Origin: VRUE01 sp963742535
GTDB taxonomy: Bacteria > Actinomycetota > Thermoleophilia > Solirubrobacterales > 70-9
DNA: 64,000 nucleotides
Reading direction: 5' to 3'
Assembly (NCBI GenBank): GCA_963742535.1
Contig: CAVUMC010000001.1
Coordinates: 230,413-294,412 of the forward strand
Part shown: positions 16,462 to 25,508 of the stretch, in pieces
How the letters are laid out: each line of letters opens with the position of its first letter
Position numbering within the stretch: the stretch's first letter is position 1
The notes under the pieces: generated by a model
What the model was told of the DNA's origin: nothing
Database searches by the model: none
Seen by the model: only the letters and a program-made list of their open reading frames with translations
Position numbers and translations under genes: made by a program

Positions 16462-17547
16462 CTATTCCCCGCAGCTGTCCGGCGAGTTGCCGCCGGCTTC
16501 TTCGCGCGCCGTGTTGTAGTTGGCCACGTCTTCTTCGAATTCCGCTTCGGTCTTGGAGAAGGCGAGCTTGTTGCAGGCGCCCGGTTCGGCCACGTAAAAG
16601 AGATAGTCGGCCTCGGACGGGTGGGCGGCGGCTTCGATCGAGGCGAGCCCCGGGTTGTCGATCGGGCCCGGAGGCAAGCCGGCGTTGGTGCGGGTGTTGT
16701 AGGGCGAGTCGACCGCCAGTTCGGATTCGGTCAGCGGCTCGGTGTAGTTGCCGGTGGCGAAACGGGTCGTCGCGTCGATGCCCAGCGGCATCCCATCGTG
16801 CAGGCGGTTGTAGATCACCGCCGCGACCAGCTTGCGCTGACTTTCCACGCCCGCCTCCTCCTCAACCATCGAGGCGATCGTCAGCACGTCATAGGTCGTC
16901 AGGTTCTTGGAGCGGGCGTAGCCCATATTGACCCCCGCGATCCGTCGCTTGAAGTCCTCGAGTTGCAGCTGGACCAGATCACTGGCGGGAGCGTGTTTCT
17001 CCAGCTCGAAGGTGTCCGGGAAGAGGAAGCCTTCGAGGTTCTTCGCCCCCTTGCCGCCGTACTTGGCCGGGTTGAGGGACTTGGAACTGACGCTCGCCTT
17101 CTCGTAGCTGCCGCGCAGCCCTTCCTGCTTGGCAACTTCCGCGACCTGGGCCCGGGTCTCGCCCTCGGGAATTGTCACCGTGATCGTCTTGACCACCACC
17201 GGCGCGGGTGCCGGATCCTCGCGGTGGAAATGCCTGTAAGCGAGGGCAGCAATCGCGGCGACGCCGATGAAGATGACGACGAGCCCGGCGAGCACGCCGA
17301 GGCGTCGCCGGTTGGAACGGGGGCGTTTGGTTGAACCGCCGCCCGCGGCGGTCGCCCGCGGCGGTCGAGGAGGTGGGGGCGCTGCCGTTTGGGTGGCTGC
17401 TGCCGGCGGTGTCGAGACCGCCGGCGATGGGACTGCAGCGTCCGGCGCTGCTGCGGCCGGGGGCTCGTCGCCCTCCCGTTTGGCCCGGCGCGCTTCACGC
17501 TCTTTTCGCCGCTGCTCGCGTTCGGACGCGAGCCTCTCGTCACTCAT
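16462..17547 (-). CDS. mltG: Endolytic peptidoglycan transglycosylase MltG
   Basis: A 361-residue membrane-anchored lytic transglycosylase that cuts nascent glycan strands. The first ~80 residues are a cytoplasmic Ala/Pro/Arg-rich region, then one membrane span (about 84-106), then the YceG domain with LEGFLFPDTFEL, the catalytic Glu in LTIASMVEEEAGVE and VIYNRLHDGMPLGIDAT. SPYNTRTNAGLPPGPIDNPG is the hallmark C-terminal motif. It overlaps ruvX by 8 nt, the conserved ruvX-mltG-aroE order. Confidence 0.95.
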   Translation of the reverse strand: MSDERLASEREQRRKEREARRAKREGDEPPAAAAPDAAVPSPAVSTPPAAATQTAAPPPPRPPRATAAGGGSTKRPRSNRRRLGVLAGLVVIFIGVAAIAALAYRHFHREDPAPAPVVVKTITVTIPEGETRAQVAEVAKQEGLRGSYEKASVSSKSLNPAKYGGKGAKNLEGFLFPDTFELEKHAPASDLVQLQLEDFKRRIAGVNMGYARSKNLTTYDVLTIASMVEEEAGVESQRKLVAAVIYNRLHDGMPLGIDATTRFATGNYTEPLTESELAVDSPYNTRTNAGLPPGPIDNPGLASIEAAAHPSEADYLFYVAEPGACNKLAFSKTEAEFEEDVANYNTAREEAGGNSPDSCGE

Positions 17548-17947
17548 CGCCGCTCTCTTCGACTGCGGCGCGACCGGCGAGGTAGGCCTGCAGCAGGTGC
17601 GCTGCCGCGAGCGAGTCAGGGGCCGCCGAAGCCCCTTCGCGCTTGCTCGCCTCGGCCATGCGGGTGGTCAGCCGCTCGTCGTAGGTCTCAACCGGGATCC
17701 CATCCAGCAGCGCTTCTAGTTCTGCACAGAAGGTCCGCGTCAGCGCCGCCTGGCTGCCTTCCTCTCCGCTGAGGTGAAGCGGCAGGCCGACAACGACGCA
17801 CTCGACCTCGTGCTTGGCGACGAGGTCGGCGACGGCGCGGGCAGCGGATGGTTCGACCACCGGCAGCGGCGTCGACAGCGTGCCGCTCGGGTCGGAGATC
17901 GCGCAGCCGATTCGGGCCGTGCCGTAATCGAGGGCAAGAACCCGCAT
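17540..17947 (-). CDS. ruvX: Holliday junction resolvase-like RuvX/YqgF
   Basis: A 135-residue RNase H-fold nuclease implicated in pre-16S rRNA 5' maturation. The N-terminus LALDYGTARIGCAISDPSG supplies the first catalytic Asp, VVVGLPLHLSG the Glu/Gly region and YDERLTT the third acidic site. Located between alaS (5-nt gap) and mltG, a widely conserved arrangement. Confidence 0.94.
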   Translation of the reverse strand: MRVLALDYGTARIGCAISDPSGTLSTPLPVVEPSAARAVADLVAKHEVECVVVGLPLHLSGEEGSQAALTRTFCAELEALLDGIPVETYDERLTTRMAEASKREGASAAPDSLAAAHLLQAYLAGRAAVEESGDE

Positions 17948-17952
17948 CTGGG

Positions 17953-20574
17953 CTAGGCCGCTGCCTTTTCGAGTGCGCTCAGCGCTGCCGCCAGCGCCTC
18001 GTCCAGTTTGCTCGCGTCCTTGCCGCCGGCTTGCGCCATGTCATCGCGGCCACCGCCTCCGCCGCCGACGATCGGCGCCGCCTCGCGCACGACCGCTGCC
18101 GCCGAGAGACCGCGCTCGACCGCGCCTTTGGAGACGAGGACGACCAGCGCCACCTTGTCGCCCTCAGCGCCACCGAGGGCGACGGCGGCGTCGCCGCCCA
18201 GCTTCGACTGCACGCGGTTGGCGAGCTCGAGCAGCGCTTTCTGGTCAGCCAGCGGGGCCCGCGAAACGGCCAGCTTGATTCCGCCCGCCTCGACCGCCTC
18301 CGCGACCAGTCGCTCCGCCTCCTCGCCGAGCAGTTGCTTCTGCGCCTGCTGCTCGCCCTTGCCCGCCTCTCGCAGGCGCTCGGCGGCACGACGGGCGGCG
18401 GCGATCGGGTCCTGGGGTGAGCCGAGCAGCTCACCGACCTCGTGCAAACTTTGCTCGCGCTCGCGGAACCAGTCGATCGCGGCGGGACCGCTGAGCGCCT
18501 CGATGCGGCGAACGTTGGCGGCACTGGAGCCCTCGGAGGCAATCTTGAAGATGCCGACCTCGGCGGTGTTGGCGACATGGGTGCCGCCGCAGAGCTCGCG
18601 CGAGACCTCGTCGACTTCGACCATCCGCACCCACTCGCCGTACTTCTCACCGAAGAGCGCCATCGCACCGAGTCGCTCCGCCTCGGCCCGCTCCATCTCC
18701 AGCCAGCGCACCGGGCGACTCGCCTTGATCCACTCGTTGACCCGGTCCTCGACGGCGCGCAAATCCTCGGCGCTGAGGCCCTGCCCGTGGGTGAAGTCGA
18801 AGCGCAGCTTGTCGGGCCGGACCGCTGAGCCGGCCTGGCGCACGTGGGTGCCGAGCCGCTCACGCAGGGCCGCGTGCAGGAGGTGGGTGGCGGTGTGGTT
18901 GCGCATCGTCGCGTGGCGCGCGCCGTGATCAACCTGCGCCGTCACAGCAGCCCCGGGGTCGATCCCGGCGCCCGACTCGAGCTCGAGCGCCTGGTCCTCG
19001 CCAACGCGATACACATCGAGGACCCGCGCCTCGCCGCCCTCCCAGCTGATCGTCCCCGAGTCGGCAACCTGGCCGCCGCCCTCGGCATAGAAGGGGCTCT
19101 CCTCGAGCTTCAGCAGCACTCGTCCGTTGTCACCCTCGAGCGCGGCGATGCCGGTTGTCGTGCTCAGCATCTCGTAGCCGACGAAGCGGGTCGGGGCGGC
19201 GCCCCCGGCGAAGGCGATCACGCGCTCGTGGTGATCCTCGGAGCCGTGCGCGGTCGCGGCGCCGGTACGGGCACGCTGGCGCTGCTCTTCCATCAGCTCC
19301 TCGAAGCCGCTGTCGTCGACTGAGAGGCCCTGCTCGGCGAGCAGCTCCTTGGTCAGGTCGTAGGGAAAGCCGTAGGTGTCGTGCAGCTTGAAGGCATCGG
19401 CGGCCTCGATCCAGGAGGTCTCCGACTCCTTCGCTTCGACGACGAGCCGCTCCAGCAGCTCGCTGCCGCGCTCAAGCGTGCGGCCAAAGCTCTCCTCCTC
19501 GTCGCCGACCCAACGGGCGATCGTCTCGCGCTCGGCGACCAGCTCGGGGTAGGTCTCCCCCATGATCTCGATCGTTCGCTCGGCAAAACGGCCGAGCCAG
19601 GGCGCCTCGAGGCCGAGCGTGCGGCCCTGCTGGATCGCTCGCCGCATGATCCGCCGCAGGATGTAGCCGCGATCCTCATTCGAGGGGACGACGCCGTCGG
19701 CGATCAGGAAGGCCGCGCCGCGCGAGTGATCGGCGACGATGCGCATCGCTCGAGTTACCGCGCCGCCGTCGGCGTAGGAGCGTCCCGACATCTCTTCAGC
19801 GAGGTCGAGCAGCGGCCGGATCAGGTCGGTCTCATAGACCGAGGGCACGTCCTGCAGGATCGCCGCCATCCGGTCGAGCCCCATGCCGGTGTCGATGTTG
19901 CGCATCGGCAGCTCAGTCAGGGTGCCGTCCTCGGCGAGGTCGTAGCTCATGAAGACGTGGTTCCAGAACTCGAGGAAGCGGTCGGTGTCGTCGCCGGGAC
20001 GCTCACCCTCAGCACCGAACTCGACACCGCGGTCGAGGTAGAGCTCCGAACAGGGGCCGCAAGGCCCAATCGGCCCGGCCTGCCAAAAGTTGTCTCCCCG
20101 GCCAAGCTGGACGATGCGCTCGTCGGGGACGCCTACGCCGCGCCAAATCTCGATCGCCTCCTCGTCCGGACCGAGCCCGAGCTCCTCATCACCGCCGAAG
20201 ACGGTGACCCAGATCCGCCCGGGGTCCATGCCGAAGCCCTGGGTGGAGAGCTCCCAACCCCAGGGAATCGACTCCGCCTTGAAGTAGTCACCAAAGCTCC
20301 AGTTGCCGAGCATCTCGAAGAAGGTGAGGTGGCGGGCGGTTTTGCCGACCTCCTCGATGTCGGTGGTGCGGAAGCACTTCTGCACGTCGGCGAGGCGCGA
20401 CGCGGGCGGCTCTTCGCGGCCGAGGAAATAGGGCTTGAAGGGCTGCATGCCGGCGGTGGTCAGCAGCACCGAGGGATCATGGGACGCAGGGACCAGCGAG
20501 GCCGAGGGCACGATCTTGTGCCCGCGCTCGGCAAAGAAAGAGAGGTAGGTGTCGCGGATCTCACTGGCCTTCAT
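17953..20574 (-). CDS. alaS: Alanyl-tRNA synthetase
   Basis: An 873-residue class II synthetase with editing. The aminoacylation core contains SASLVPASHDPSVLLTTAGMQPFKPYFLG and the GPCGPCSE motif; the editing domain has HTATHLLHAAL and CGGTHV zinc ligands; the C-terminal C-Ala region ends with the glycine-rich VGGGGGGRDDMAQAGG tRNA-binding loop. Length is normal. It follows the IscU-MnmA gene by 27 nt. Confidence 0.97.
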   Translation of the reverse strand: MKASEIRDTYLSFFAERGHKIVPSASLVPASHDPSVLLTTAGMQPFKPYFLGREEPPASRLADVQKCFRTTDIEEVGKTARHLTFFEMLGNWSFGDYFKAESIPWGWELSTQGFGMDPGRIWVTVFGGDEELGLGPDEEAIEIWRGVGVPDERIVQLGRGDNFWQAGPIGPCGPCSELYLDRGVEFGAEGERPGDDTDRFLEFWNHVFMSYDLAEDGTLTELPMRNIDTGMGLDRMAAILQDVPSVYETDLIRPLLDLAEEMSGRSYADGGAVTRAMRIVADHSRGAAFLIADGVVPSNEDRGYILRRIMRRAIQQGRTLGLEAPWLGRFAERTIEIMGETYPELVAERETIARWVGDEEESFGRTLERGSELLERLVVEAKESETSWIEAADAFKLHDTYGFPYDLTKELLAEQGLSVDDSGFEELMEEQRQRARTGAATAHGSEDHHERVIAFAGGAAPTRFVGYEMLSTTTGIAALEGDNGRVLLKLEESPFYAEGGGQVADSGTISWEGGEARVLDVYRVGEDQALELESGAGIDPGAAVTAQVDHGARHATMRNHTATHLLHAALRERLGTHVRQAGSAVRPDKLRFDFTHGQGLSAEDLRAVEDRVNEWIKASRPVRWLEMERAEAERLGAMALFGEKYGEWVRMVEVDEVSRELCGGTHVANTAEVGIFKIASEGSSAANVRRIEALSGPAAIDWFREREQSLHEVGELLGSPQDPIAAARRAAERLREAGKGEQQAQKQLLGEEAERLVAEAVEAGGIKLAVSRAPLADQKALLELANRVQSKLGGDAAVALGGAEGDKVALVVLVSKGAVERGLSAAAVVREAAPIVGGGGGGRDDMAQAGGKDASKLDEALAAALSALEKAAA

Positions 20575-20601
20575 CGAACGCAGAGCCTAAGCCAGCCGGG
20601 T

Positions 20602-22050
20602 TCAGCCAGTGATCGTGCCGTGGCCGACGATCGTCTCGCCCCGCAGCAGGACCGCGGTCTGGCCGGGCGAGACGCCGGCGAACCCCTCGCCGAGCTGAAC
20701 CTCCAGCTCGGCGTGCCGCCCGGTTCCCACTCCCGTCAGCCTGGCGGGGACCGGGTGCGAGCGATAGCGCAAGCGCACGGCGTCGACCTCGCCGCCGTCG
20801 CGATGCAGGGTGGCGTTGCGGAGCCGCACCGCCTGCGCCGTCAGCTCGCTGCGCGTGCCGACCGTGACCGTGTTGGTAGCGCCATCCTTGGCGAGTACGT
20901 AGAGCGGCTCCTCGGCGGAGACGCGGATTCCGCGGCGCTGGCCGACGGTGAAGTTGTGGTGGCCGCGGTGGCGGCCGATCGAGCGGCCGGAGCGGTCGAG
21001 CACCTCACCTTCGCGCTCGCGCAGCCCGCCATGGCGGCGCAGGAAGTCGGCCTTGCCCTGTCCCGAGAGGAAGCAGAGGTCTTGGCTCTCCGGCTTTTTC
21101 GCCACCGCAAGTTCATGGCGAGCGGCGATCTCCCGCACCTCCGGCTTAGTCAGCTCGGTGAGCGGGAAGCGCACGCGCTCCAGCATCGCCGGCGGCAGCG
21201 CCGCCAGCATGTAGCTCTGGTCCTTGTTCTCGTCCGAGGCAGCGGCGAGCAGCGGCCCGAAGCCGTCCTCGACGATGCGGGCGTAGTGACCGGTGACGAG
21301 GTGGCTTGCGCCCAGCCGACCCGCGAGGTCGACCATCGCCGCGATCCGCACCTCGCCGTTGCAGGCGATGCAAGGGTTGGGCGTACTGCCGGCGGCGTAG
21401 CCGGAGACAAACTCATTGACGACGCGGCGACGGAACTCCTCCTCGAGATCGAGCGTCAGGTGGGGAATCCCCAGGGAGAGACAGAGCGAACGAGCCCCCA
21501 GTACCGCCTCCGGCGAGCAGCAGGCCTTGGCCCCGTCGGTTTGCGGATCGGCCCAGAGCTTCAGCGTCACGCCAACGACGTCCGCCCCGCGCTCGCGTTC
21601 GAGCAACGCAGCGACGGCGCTGTCGACCCCGCCGGACATCGCCACGAGGACGCGCTCTTCAGCGGGGCTGGTCGCCAGAACCTCCGAGGACGCAGCCGCC
21701 TGCGCCAGCGCCCGATGTAGAGCGTCGGCCGCGAGCTGCGCCGCGTGCCGCTTGGCCGGTGTCAGGCCGCCGAGCGCCTCGTCGACCTCGTCGGTGCCGA
21801 TGCGGGCTGCATCGAGAACCGCCCCGCCGTCGACCATCTCGGCAACCGCCGCCGTCGCCGCCCGCGTCGCCCCGCAGCCCTCGGCATCGAAGCTGGCGCT
21901 CGCGACCTTCCCATCCGCAAGCACCAGCGAGATCCGCGACAGGTCGCCGCAAGCCGCACCGCCCGCCGCGCCAGTGAACGCGCCCTCACCAGGCGCGCCG
22001 ACCCGGCTGCGGTCGTGCAGGTAGGCATCAAAGATCTCTCGATCCATCAC
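20602..22050 (-). CDS. mnmA: IscU/NifU-like domain fused to tRNA 2-thiouridylase MnmA
   Basis: A 482-residue protein. Residues 1-115 are an Fe-S scaffold domain of IscU type with Cys34 (ACGD) and Cys59 (GCGA), but the third scaffold cysteine (HC in IscU) is Ala103 in LTPAKRHAAQLAADAL. Residues from about 133 are MnmA, which thiolates U34 of Lys/Glu/Gln tRNAs: P-loop AMSGGVDS, NPCIACN and the DLCFL catalytic cysteine, GHYAR and TVGQRRG. A CC pair (KACCSPEAV) is also conserved. The fusion hints at direct Fe-S cluster or sulfur supply to the thiolase. First gene of the operon with alaS. Confidence 0.93.
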   Translation of the reverse strand: MMDREIFDAYLHDRSRVGAPGEGAFTGAAGGAACGDLSRISLVLADGKVASASFDAEGCGATRAATAAVAEMVDGGAVLDAARIGTDEVDEALGGLTPAKRHAAQLAADALHRALAQAAASSEVLATSPAEERVLVAMSGGVDSAVAALLERERGADVVGVTLKLWADPQTDGAKACCSPEAVLGARSLCLSLGIPHLTLDLEEEFRRRVVNEFVSGYAAGSTPNPCIACNGEVRIAAMVDLAGRLGASHLVTGHYARIVEDGFGPLLAAASDENKDQSYMLAALPPAMLERVRFPLTELTKPEVREIAARHELAVAKKPESQDLCFLSGQGKADFLRRHGGLREREGEVLDRSGRSIGRHRGHHNFTVGQRRGIRVSAEEPLYVLAKDGATNTVTVGTRSELTAQAVRLRNATLHRDGGEVDAVRLRYRSHPVPARLTGVGTGRHAELEVQLGEGFAGVSPGQTAVLLRGETIVGHGTITG

Positions 22051-22125
22051 TACAGGGTAGGAGGCCGGACCGTTTGTGGCGGCTGGGTTTGAGTCCGGGC
22101 AATGGCCGCGAAGCGAATTGGTGTG

Positions 22126-23082
22126 TCAGGACGGTTGGCGGGCGAGCATCAAGCGCAGGTCCGCGATCACAGCAGAGGGTTCGTCCCGGAGCTGGCGCCA
22201 GGTCACCCGAGTCACTCGCCAGCCGTCGGCGATCAGCAGCCGGTCCCGCCGGCGGTCGCCCTCGAAAGCCATCTCGGTCCCGTGCACCGCCCGCCCATCG
22301 AGCTCGACAATCAATCGCTGCTCAGCCCAAAGGCAATCCGCTTCGAAGAACCGCCCGCCGGCGGCGATATGGGCGTTGCGCCGTGGCTTTGGCAAGTCGG
22401 TCGAGTCGAGCAGCACCCTGAACCGCCGCTCCAGCTCTTTCCGCGTGATCCCGCGCGTGTGATCTTTGGCTCGGAGTATCGACCCGAGCATCCGCGCTCC
22501 CTTACGACGGAGATGCCTCCCGAGCACGACGGGAACCGAGAGGTGATCGGTGAGTCCCCGCACTTCGGCCTCGTTGAAAGCCTGCTCGACCTGCTGCCTG
22601 CTGGACACAGCCGTAAGGTCGACCAGGGTGCGCGAGAGCGAAGTGACCGGAATGCCGTCCACGACCGAGACTTCGTCCTCTTCCAGGGTCGACTGGTGGA
22701 CGTGAACACCAGACCGTGGTCTTGCCCTAGCGCTCCTCGTCACTTCAACATCGACTCGTCTTGCCGGCAACAGACCCCAGAGGGCGGCGGCGGAACGATG
22801 ACTGAGAACCGCGCCGGGCCCAGAGCTGAGCACCGCCGCCATCCAGCGCGCCCTCAGATCGGTCCGAGCGTGACCAACCGCGTAGACACCGCGGGAGGCC
22901 CGGCGGAGCAGCCCTCGCGCAATCCGATCCTCGATCGCACCGCGCCCCATTCCCAGTGCCAAGAGCTGGCGCCGCGCCACGAGCCCGTGCTGCGCCTCCG
23001 CCATGTCCCCCACCAACCGGTCGAAAGAACCCGACGAACTTTTTCCATGCTCTACATGGGAAAGGTGCGTCGCGTGCGCCAT
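22126..23082 (-). CDS. AbiEi-type winged-helix domain with DUF559 nuclease-like domain
   Basis: About 318 residues. The N-terminal part (AEAQHGLVARRQLLALGMGRGAIEDRIARGLLRRASRGVYAVGH) is the AbiEi antitoxin-type wHTH common in actinobacteria. The C-terminal ~90 residues (FEADCLWAEQRLIVELDGRAVH then FEGDRRRDRLLIADGW) match the DUF559/Vsr-like endonuclease fold with E, D and ELDG acidic residues. Such proteins are usually orphan in actinobacteria, with no toxin partner, as here. The start is uncertain: a GTG at 23151 would run into the 6S RNA terminator, and ATG at 23082 or 23004 are alternatives. Confidence 0.75.
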   Translation of the reverse strand: MAHATHLSHVEHGKSSSGSFDRLVGDMAEAQHGLVARRQLLALGMGRGAIEDRIARGLLRRASRGVYAVGHARTDLRARWMAAVLSSGPGAVLSHRSAAALWGLLPARRVDVEVTRSARARPRSGVHVHQSTLEEDEVSVVDGIPVTSLSRTLVDLTAVSSRQQVEQAFNEAEVRGLTDHLSVPVVLGRHLRRKGARMLGSILRAKDHTRGITRKELERRFRVLLDSTDLPKPRRNAHIAAGGRFFEADCLWAEQRLIVELDGRAVHGTEMAFEGDRRRDRLLIADGWRVTRVTWRQLRDEPSAVIADLRLMLARQPS

Positions 23083-23151
23083 CGCGGCCGATGGTGAAGG
23101 GACGGGGCGCGCGGGTGGTGCGCTGGGGGTCACATCCTTGTGACGGCGCAC

Positions 23152-23312
23152 GCAAAAGAGGCTCCAACCCGCCGGTACCGCCTCTAGCTTTGATCCCTTG
23201 AAGTAAAGGGTGGGCGCCTCCTCGCAACCCCACGGGGTCTTGAGAGATCAGCTCCCGAGCCGTTTGTGTTGGGTCAAACGGTGAGGCGGCTCACGCACGG
23301 GCTCGAGCCTCT
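23152..23312 (-). ncRNA. ssrS: Probable 6S RNA
   Basis: The minus strand folds into one long rod of about 161 nt. The closing stem pairs AGAGGCTC (23305-23312) with GAGCCTCT (23157-23164) and continues with AGCCCG/CGGGTT. A second stem pairs 23283-23290 with 23177-23184. A central asymmetric region has a 5'-side hairpin (23260-23266/23275-23281) and a 3'-side hairpin CCCTT/AAGGG (23195-23199/23206-23210), the hallmark of 6S, preceded by CCCACC. A GC-rich apical hairpin caps it and TTTT follows. Bacillus 6S-1 also lies just downstream of aspS. 6S sequesters the housekeeping RNA polymerase holoenzyme. No strong promoter hexamers were found. Confidence 0.55.
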
Positions 23313-23391
23313 GGCGCAACCGTAGCACCGCTGGAGCGGGTGCGGGCGTTTTTTATCTGCGGTCTCGGCCTCCCGTCCGCCCGCGCCGCGA

Positions 23392-23679
23392 TCAGTCCTC
23401 GAAGTTGGAGAGAAGCAGCTCGGCCTCGCTCCAATCCTCTGACCGCACGCGCAGGGCGATGTCGCCGTTGCCAAAGCGATCGAGTGGCCAGTCGGCCGTC
23501 AGCACCGCCTCGATGCGCGCCTCCTCAAGGGCCTGGTGCCAGGCCCGCGCCGTATTCACGTCGCCAAAGTCACGCACGACCTCCCAGCTGTCGAAGCGCG
23601 GATCGCCAACATGAACAGGCGTGACACCGGGACCGGGCGAGCGGGTGAAGGCCGCTCGGATCCGGTCGAAGAGGCTCAT
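23392..23679 (-). CDS. DUF2007-like small protein
   Basis: A 95-residue protein whose middle (FGDVNTARAWHQALEEARIEAVLTAD, ending in VRSEDWSEAELLL) resembles DUF2007, a small ferredoxin-like alpha/beta domain thought to be a signalling or ligand-binding module. No signal peptide or membrane span. Its start overlaps the aspS stop (ATGA), so it is translated with aspS; the 6S candidate follows 79 nt later. Confidence 0.7.
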   Translation of the reverse strand: MSLFDRIRAAFTRSPGPGVTPVHVGDPRFDSWEVVRDFGDVNTARAWHQALEEARIEAVLTADWPLDRFGNGDIALRVRSEDWSEAELLLSNFED

Positions 23680-25508
23680 TTGCCCGCAGGCTGCTTAAGG
23701 CGGAGCTGGAGGCCGATATCGCGAAGCTGCACATCGTCGACCGGGGCGGGAGCACCGGTGAGGGCGTCAGCTCCCGAGGCGGTCTTGGGGAAGGCGATCA
23801 CGTCGCGGATCGAGTCGGCGCCAGCAAGGCGCTGAACGATCCGATCCAGCCCGTAGGCGATGCCGCCGTGCGGCGGTGCCCCGTAGCGCAGGGCCTCGAG
23901 CAGGAAGCCAAAACGCGCCTCGGCTTCGGCAGCGTCGATGCCGAGGGCGGCGAAGACCTCTCCCTGCAGAGTGGCGTCACTGATACGGATCGAGCCGCCG
24001 CCCATCTCCTGGCCGTTCCAGACGAGGTCGTAGGCCTGAGCCCGAGCCGAACCCGGGTCGGCCGGATCGAACCCGGCCGCCGGAGCGGTGAAGGGATGGT
24101 GCAGCGGGTCCCAGCCACCGGCGTCGTTCTGCTCCAGCAGCGGCCAGTCGACGATCCAGAGCAGGTCGTTGCTGTCCGCGGGGGTCAACTCGAACTGCTC
24201 GGCGAGATCAAGGCGCAGCTGGGCGAGGACGGCGTTGGCGACCTTCGGCTTGTCGGCGATGACGAGCAGCAGGTCGCCCTCCTCGGCGTCCAGCCGCTCG
24301 TTCAGCGCGCTCAGCTCCGCCTCGGAGAGGAACTTCGCGGTCGGCGAGCGCCATCCATCGCCCTCGCGGAAAGCCCAGACCAGGCCCTTCGCGCCGAGCT
24401 CTTGGGCGCGCCCGATCAGGCCATCGAGGGCGGAGCGAGGCATCTCCCTCTTGCCCGCATTGAGACCGCGAACGGTCCCGCCCCCGCCGATCACCGAGGC
24501 GAAGACCTTGAACTCGGTCCCAGCGAGCAGGTCGTCGAGGTCGGCCAGCTCCATGCCGAAGCGTGTGTCGGGCCGATCGGTCCCATAGCGCGAGATCGCC
24601 TCGTCGTAAGGCATGCGCCGCAGCGGTAGCTCCAGCGAGGGCCCGCCGACCCGCCCGAAGATGTGGGTCAGCAATCTCTCGTTCACCGTCAGCACGTCCT
24701 CGACCTCGACGAAGGACATCTCGATGTCCAGCTGGGTGAAGTCCGGCTGCCGATCGGCACGCAGGTCCTCGTCGCGGAAGCAGCGCGCCACCTGGTAGTA
24801 GCGCTCGAAGCCGGCCACCATCAGCAGCTGCTTGAAGAGCTGTGGTGACTGCGGCAGCGCGTAGAAGGAGCCCTGTTGCTGGCGACTGGGGACGAGGAAG
24901 TCGCGGGCGCCCTCAGGGGTGGAGCGGGTCAGCACCGGCGTCTCGATGTCGAGGAAGCCCTCGCCGTTGAGGAACTCCCGCATCGCAACGGTCACTCCAT
25001 GGCGGAGAACAAGCGCGTCGCGCATCTGCTCGCGGCGCAGGTCGAGGTAGCGGTGGCGCAGGCGCGCGTCCTCGCCGACCTCGCCGGCAAAGCCCTCGAT
25101 CTGGAAAGGCGGCGTCTCGGCATCGGCGAGCCGCTCGGCGCTCGCCACCTTCAGCTCCACCGCGCCCGTCGGCAAGTCGGGATTGACGGTCTCCGGCGAG
25201 CGCTGCACCACCGTCCCACTGACGCTGAGCACGTCCTCGGCCCGCAACTCGTGGCCGAGCTCGAAGGCGCCGCCCGCCTCATCGGGATGGAAGACGAGCT
25301 GGACGATGCCGGTGCGGTCGCGCAGGTCGATGAAGATCAGGCCGCCGTGGTCGCGGCGCCGGTGCACCCAGCCGCAGACTCGCGCCTCCTCGCCGGCTCG
25401 GTCGCCGAGCACCTGGCCGCACCAGGTGTCGCGGTAGCCGTTCGGGCTCAGTGCCGGAAAAACGCTTATCGACGCGCCCCACACATTCATAGGCGCTCCC
25501 TCGCTCAT
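23676..25508 (-). CDS. aspS: Aspartyl-tRNA synthetase (bacterial type)
   Basis: A 610-residue class IIb synthetase. The N-terminal OB anticodon-binding domain (VCGWVHRRRDHGGLIFIDLRDRTG) is followed by motif 2 (YYQVARCFRDEDLRADRQPDFTQLD), the bacterial GAD insertion (about residues 300-420) and motif 3 (GAPPHGGIAYGLDRI). The ATG at 25508 overlaps the hisS stop; a second ATG six codons in is possible. The hisS-aspS pair is a conserved arrangement. Whether it also charges tRNA-Asn cannot be settled here; no gatCAB is in the window. Confidence 0.97.
   Translation of the reverse strand: MSEGAPMNVWGASISVFPALSPNGYRDTWCGQVLGDRAGEEARVCGWVHRRRDHGGLIFIDLRDRTGIVQLVFHPDEAGGAFELGHELRAEDVLSVSGTVVQRSPETVNPDLPTGAVELKVASAERLADAETPPFQIEGFAGEVGEDARLRHRYLDLRREQMRDALVLRHGVTVAMREFLNGEGFLDIETPVLTRSTPEGARDFLVPSRQQQGSFYALPQSPQLFKQLLMVAGFERYYQVARCFRDEDLRADRQPDFTQLDIEMSFVEVEDVLTVNERLLTHIFGRVGGPSLELPLRRMPYDEAISRYGTDRPDTRFGMELADLDDLLAGTEFKVFASVIGGGGTVRGLNAGKREMPRSALDGLIGRAQELGAKGLVWAFREGDGWRSPTAKFLSEAELSALNERLDAEEGDLLLVIADKPKVANAVLAQLRLDLAEQFELTPADSNDLLWIVDWPLLEQNDAGGWDPLHHPFTAPAAGFDPADPGSARAQAYDLVWNGQEMGGGSIRISDATLQGEVFAALGIDAAEAEARFGFLLEALRYGAPPHGGIAYGLDRIVQRLAGADSIRDVIAFPKTASGADALTGAPAPVDDVQLRDIGLQLRLKQPAGK

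Noticed and set aside
19381..21720. 779-codon plus-strand frame opposite alaS and mnmA
   Set aside because: It is the GC3-driven mirror of two clearly identified genes and shows no protein-family pattern. The same holds for long antisense frames at 2021-3397, 25640-27499, 32687-34012 and 54012-55262.
22126..23082. Complete toxin-antitoxin system
   Set aside because: Only the AbiEi-type/DUF559 protein is present, with no AbiEii nucleotidyltransferase partner nearby.
23325..23356. Plus-strand terminator (GCACCGCT/AGCGGGTGC followed by T6)
   Set aside because: No plus-strand gene precedes it; the T6 more likely serves as an A-tract upstream of the 6S candidate on the other strand.
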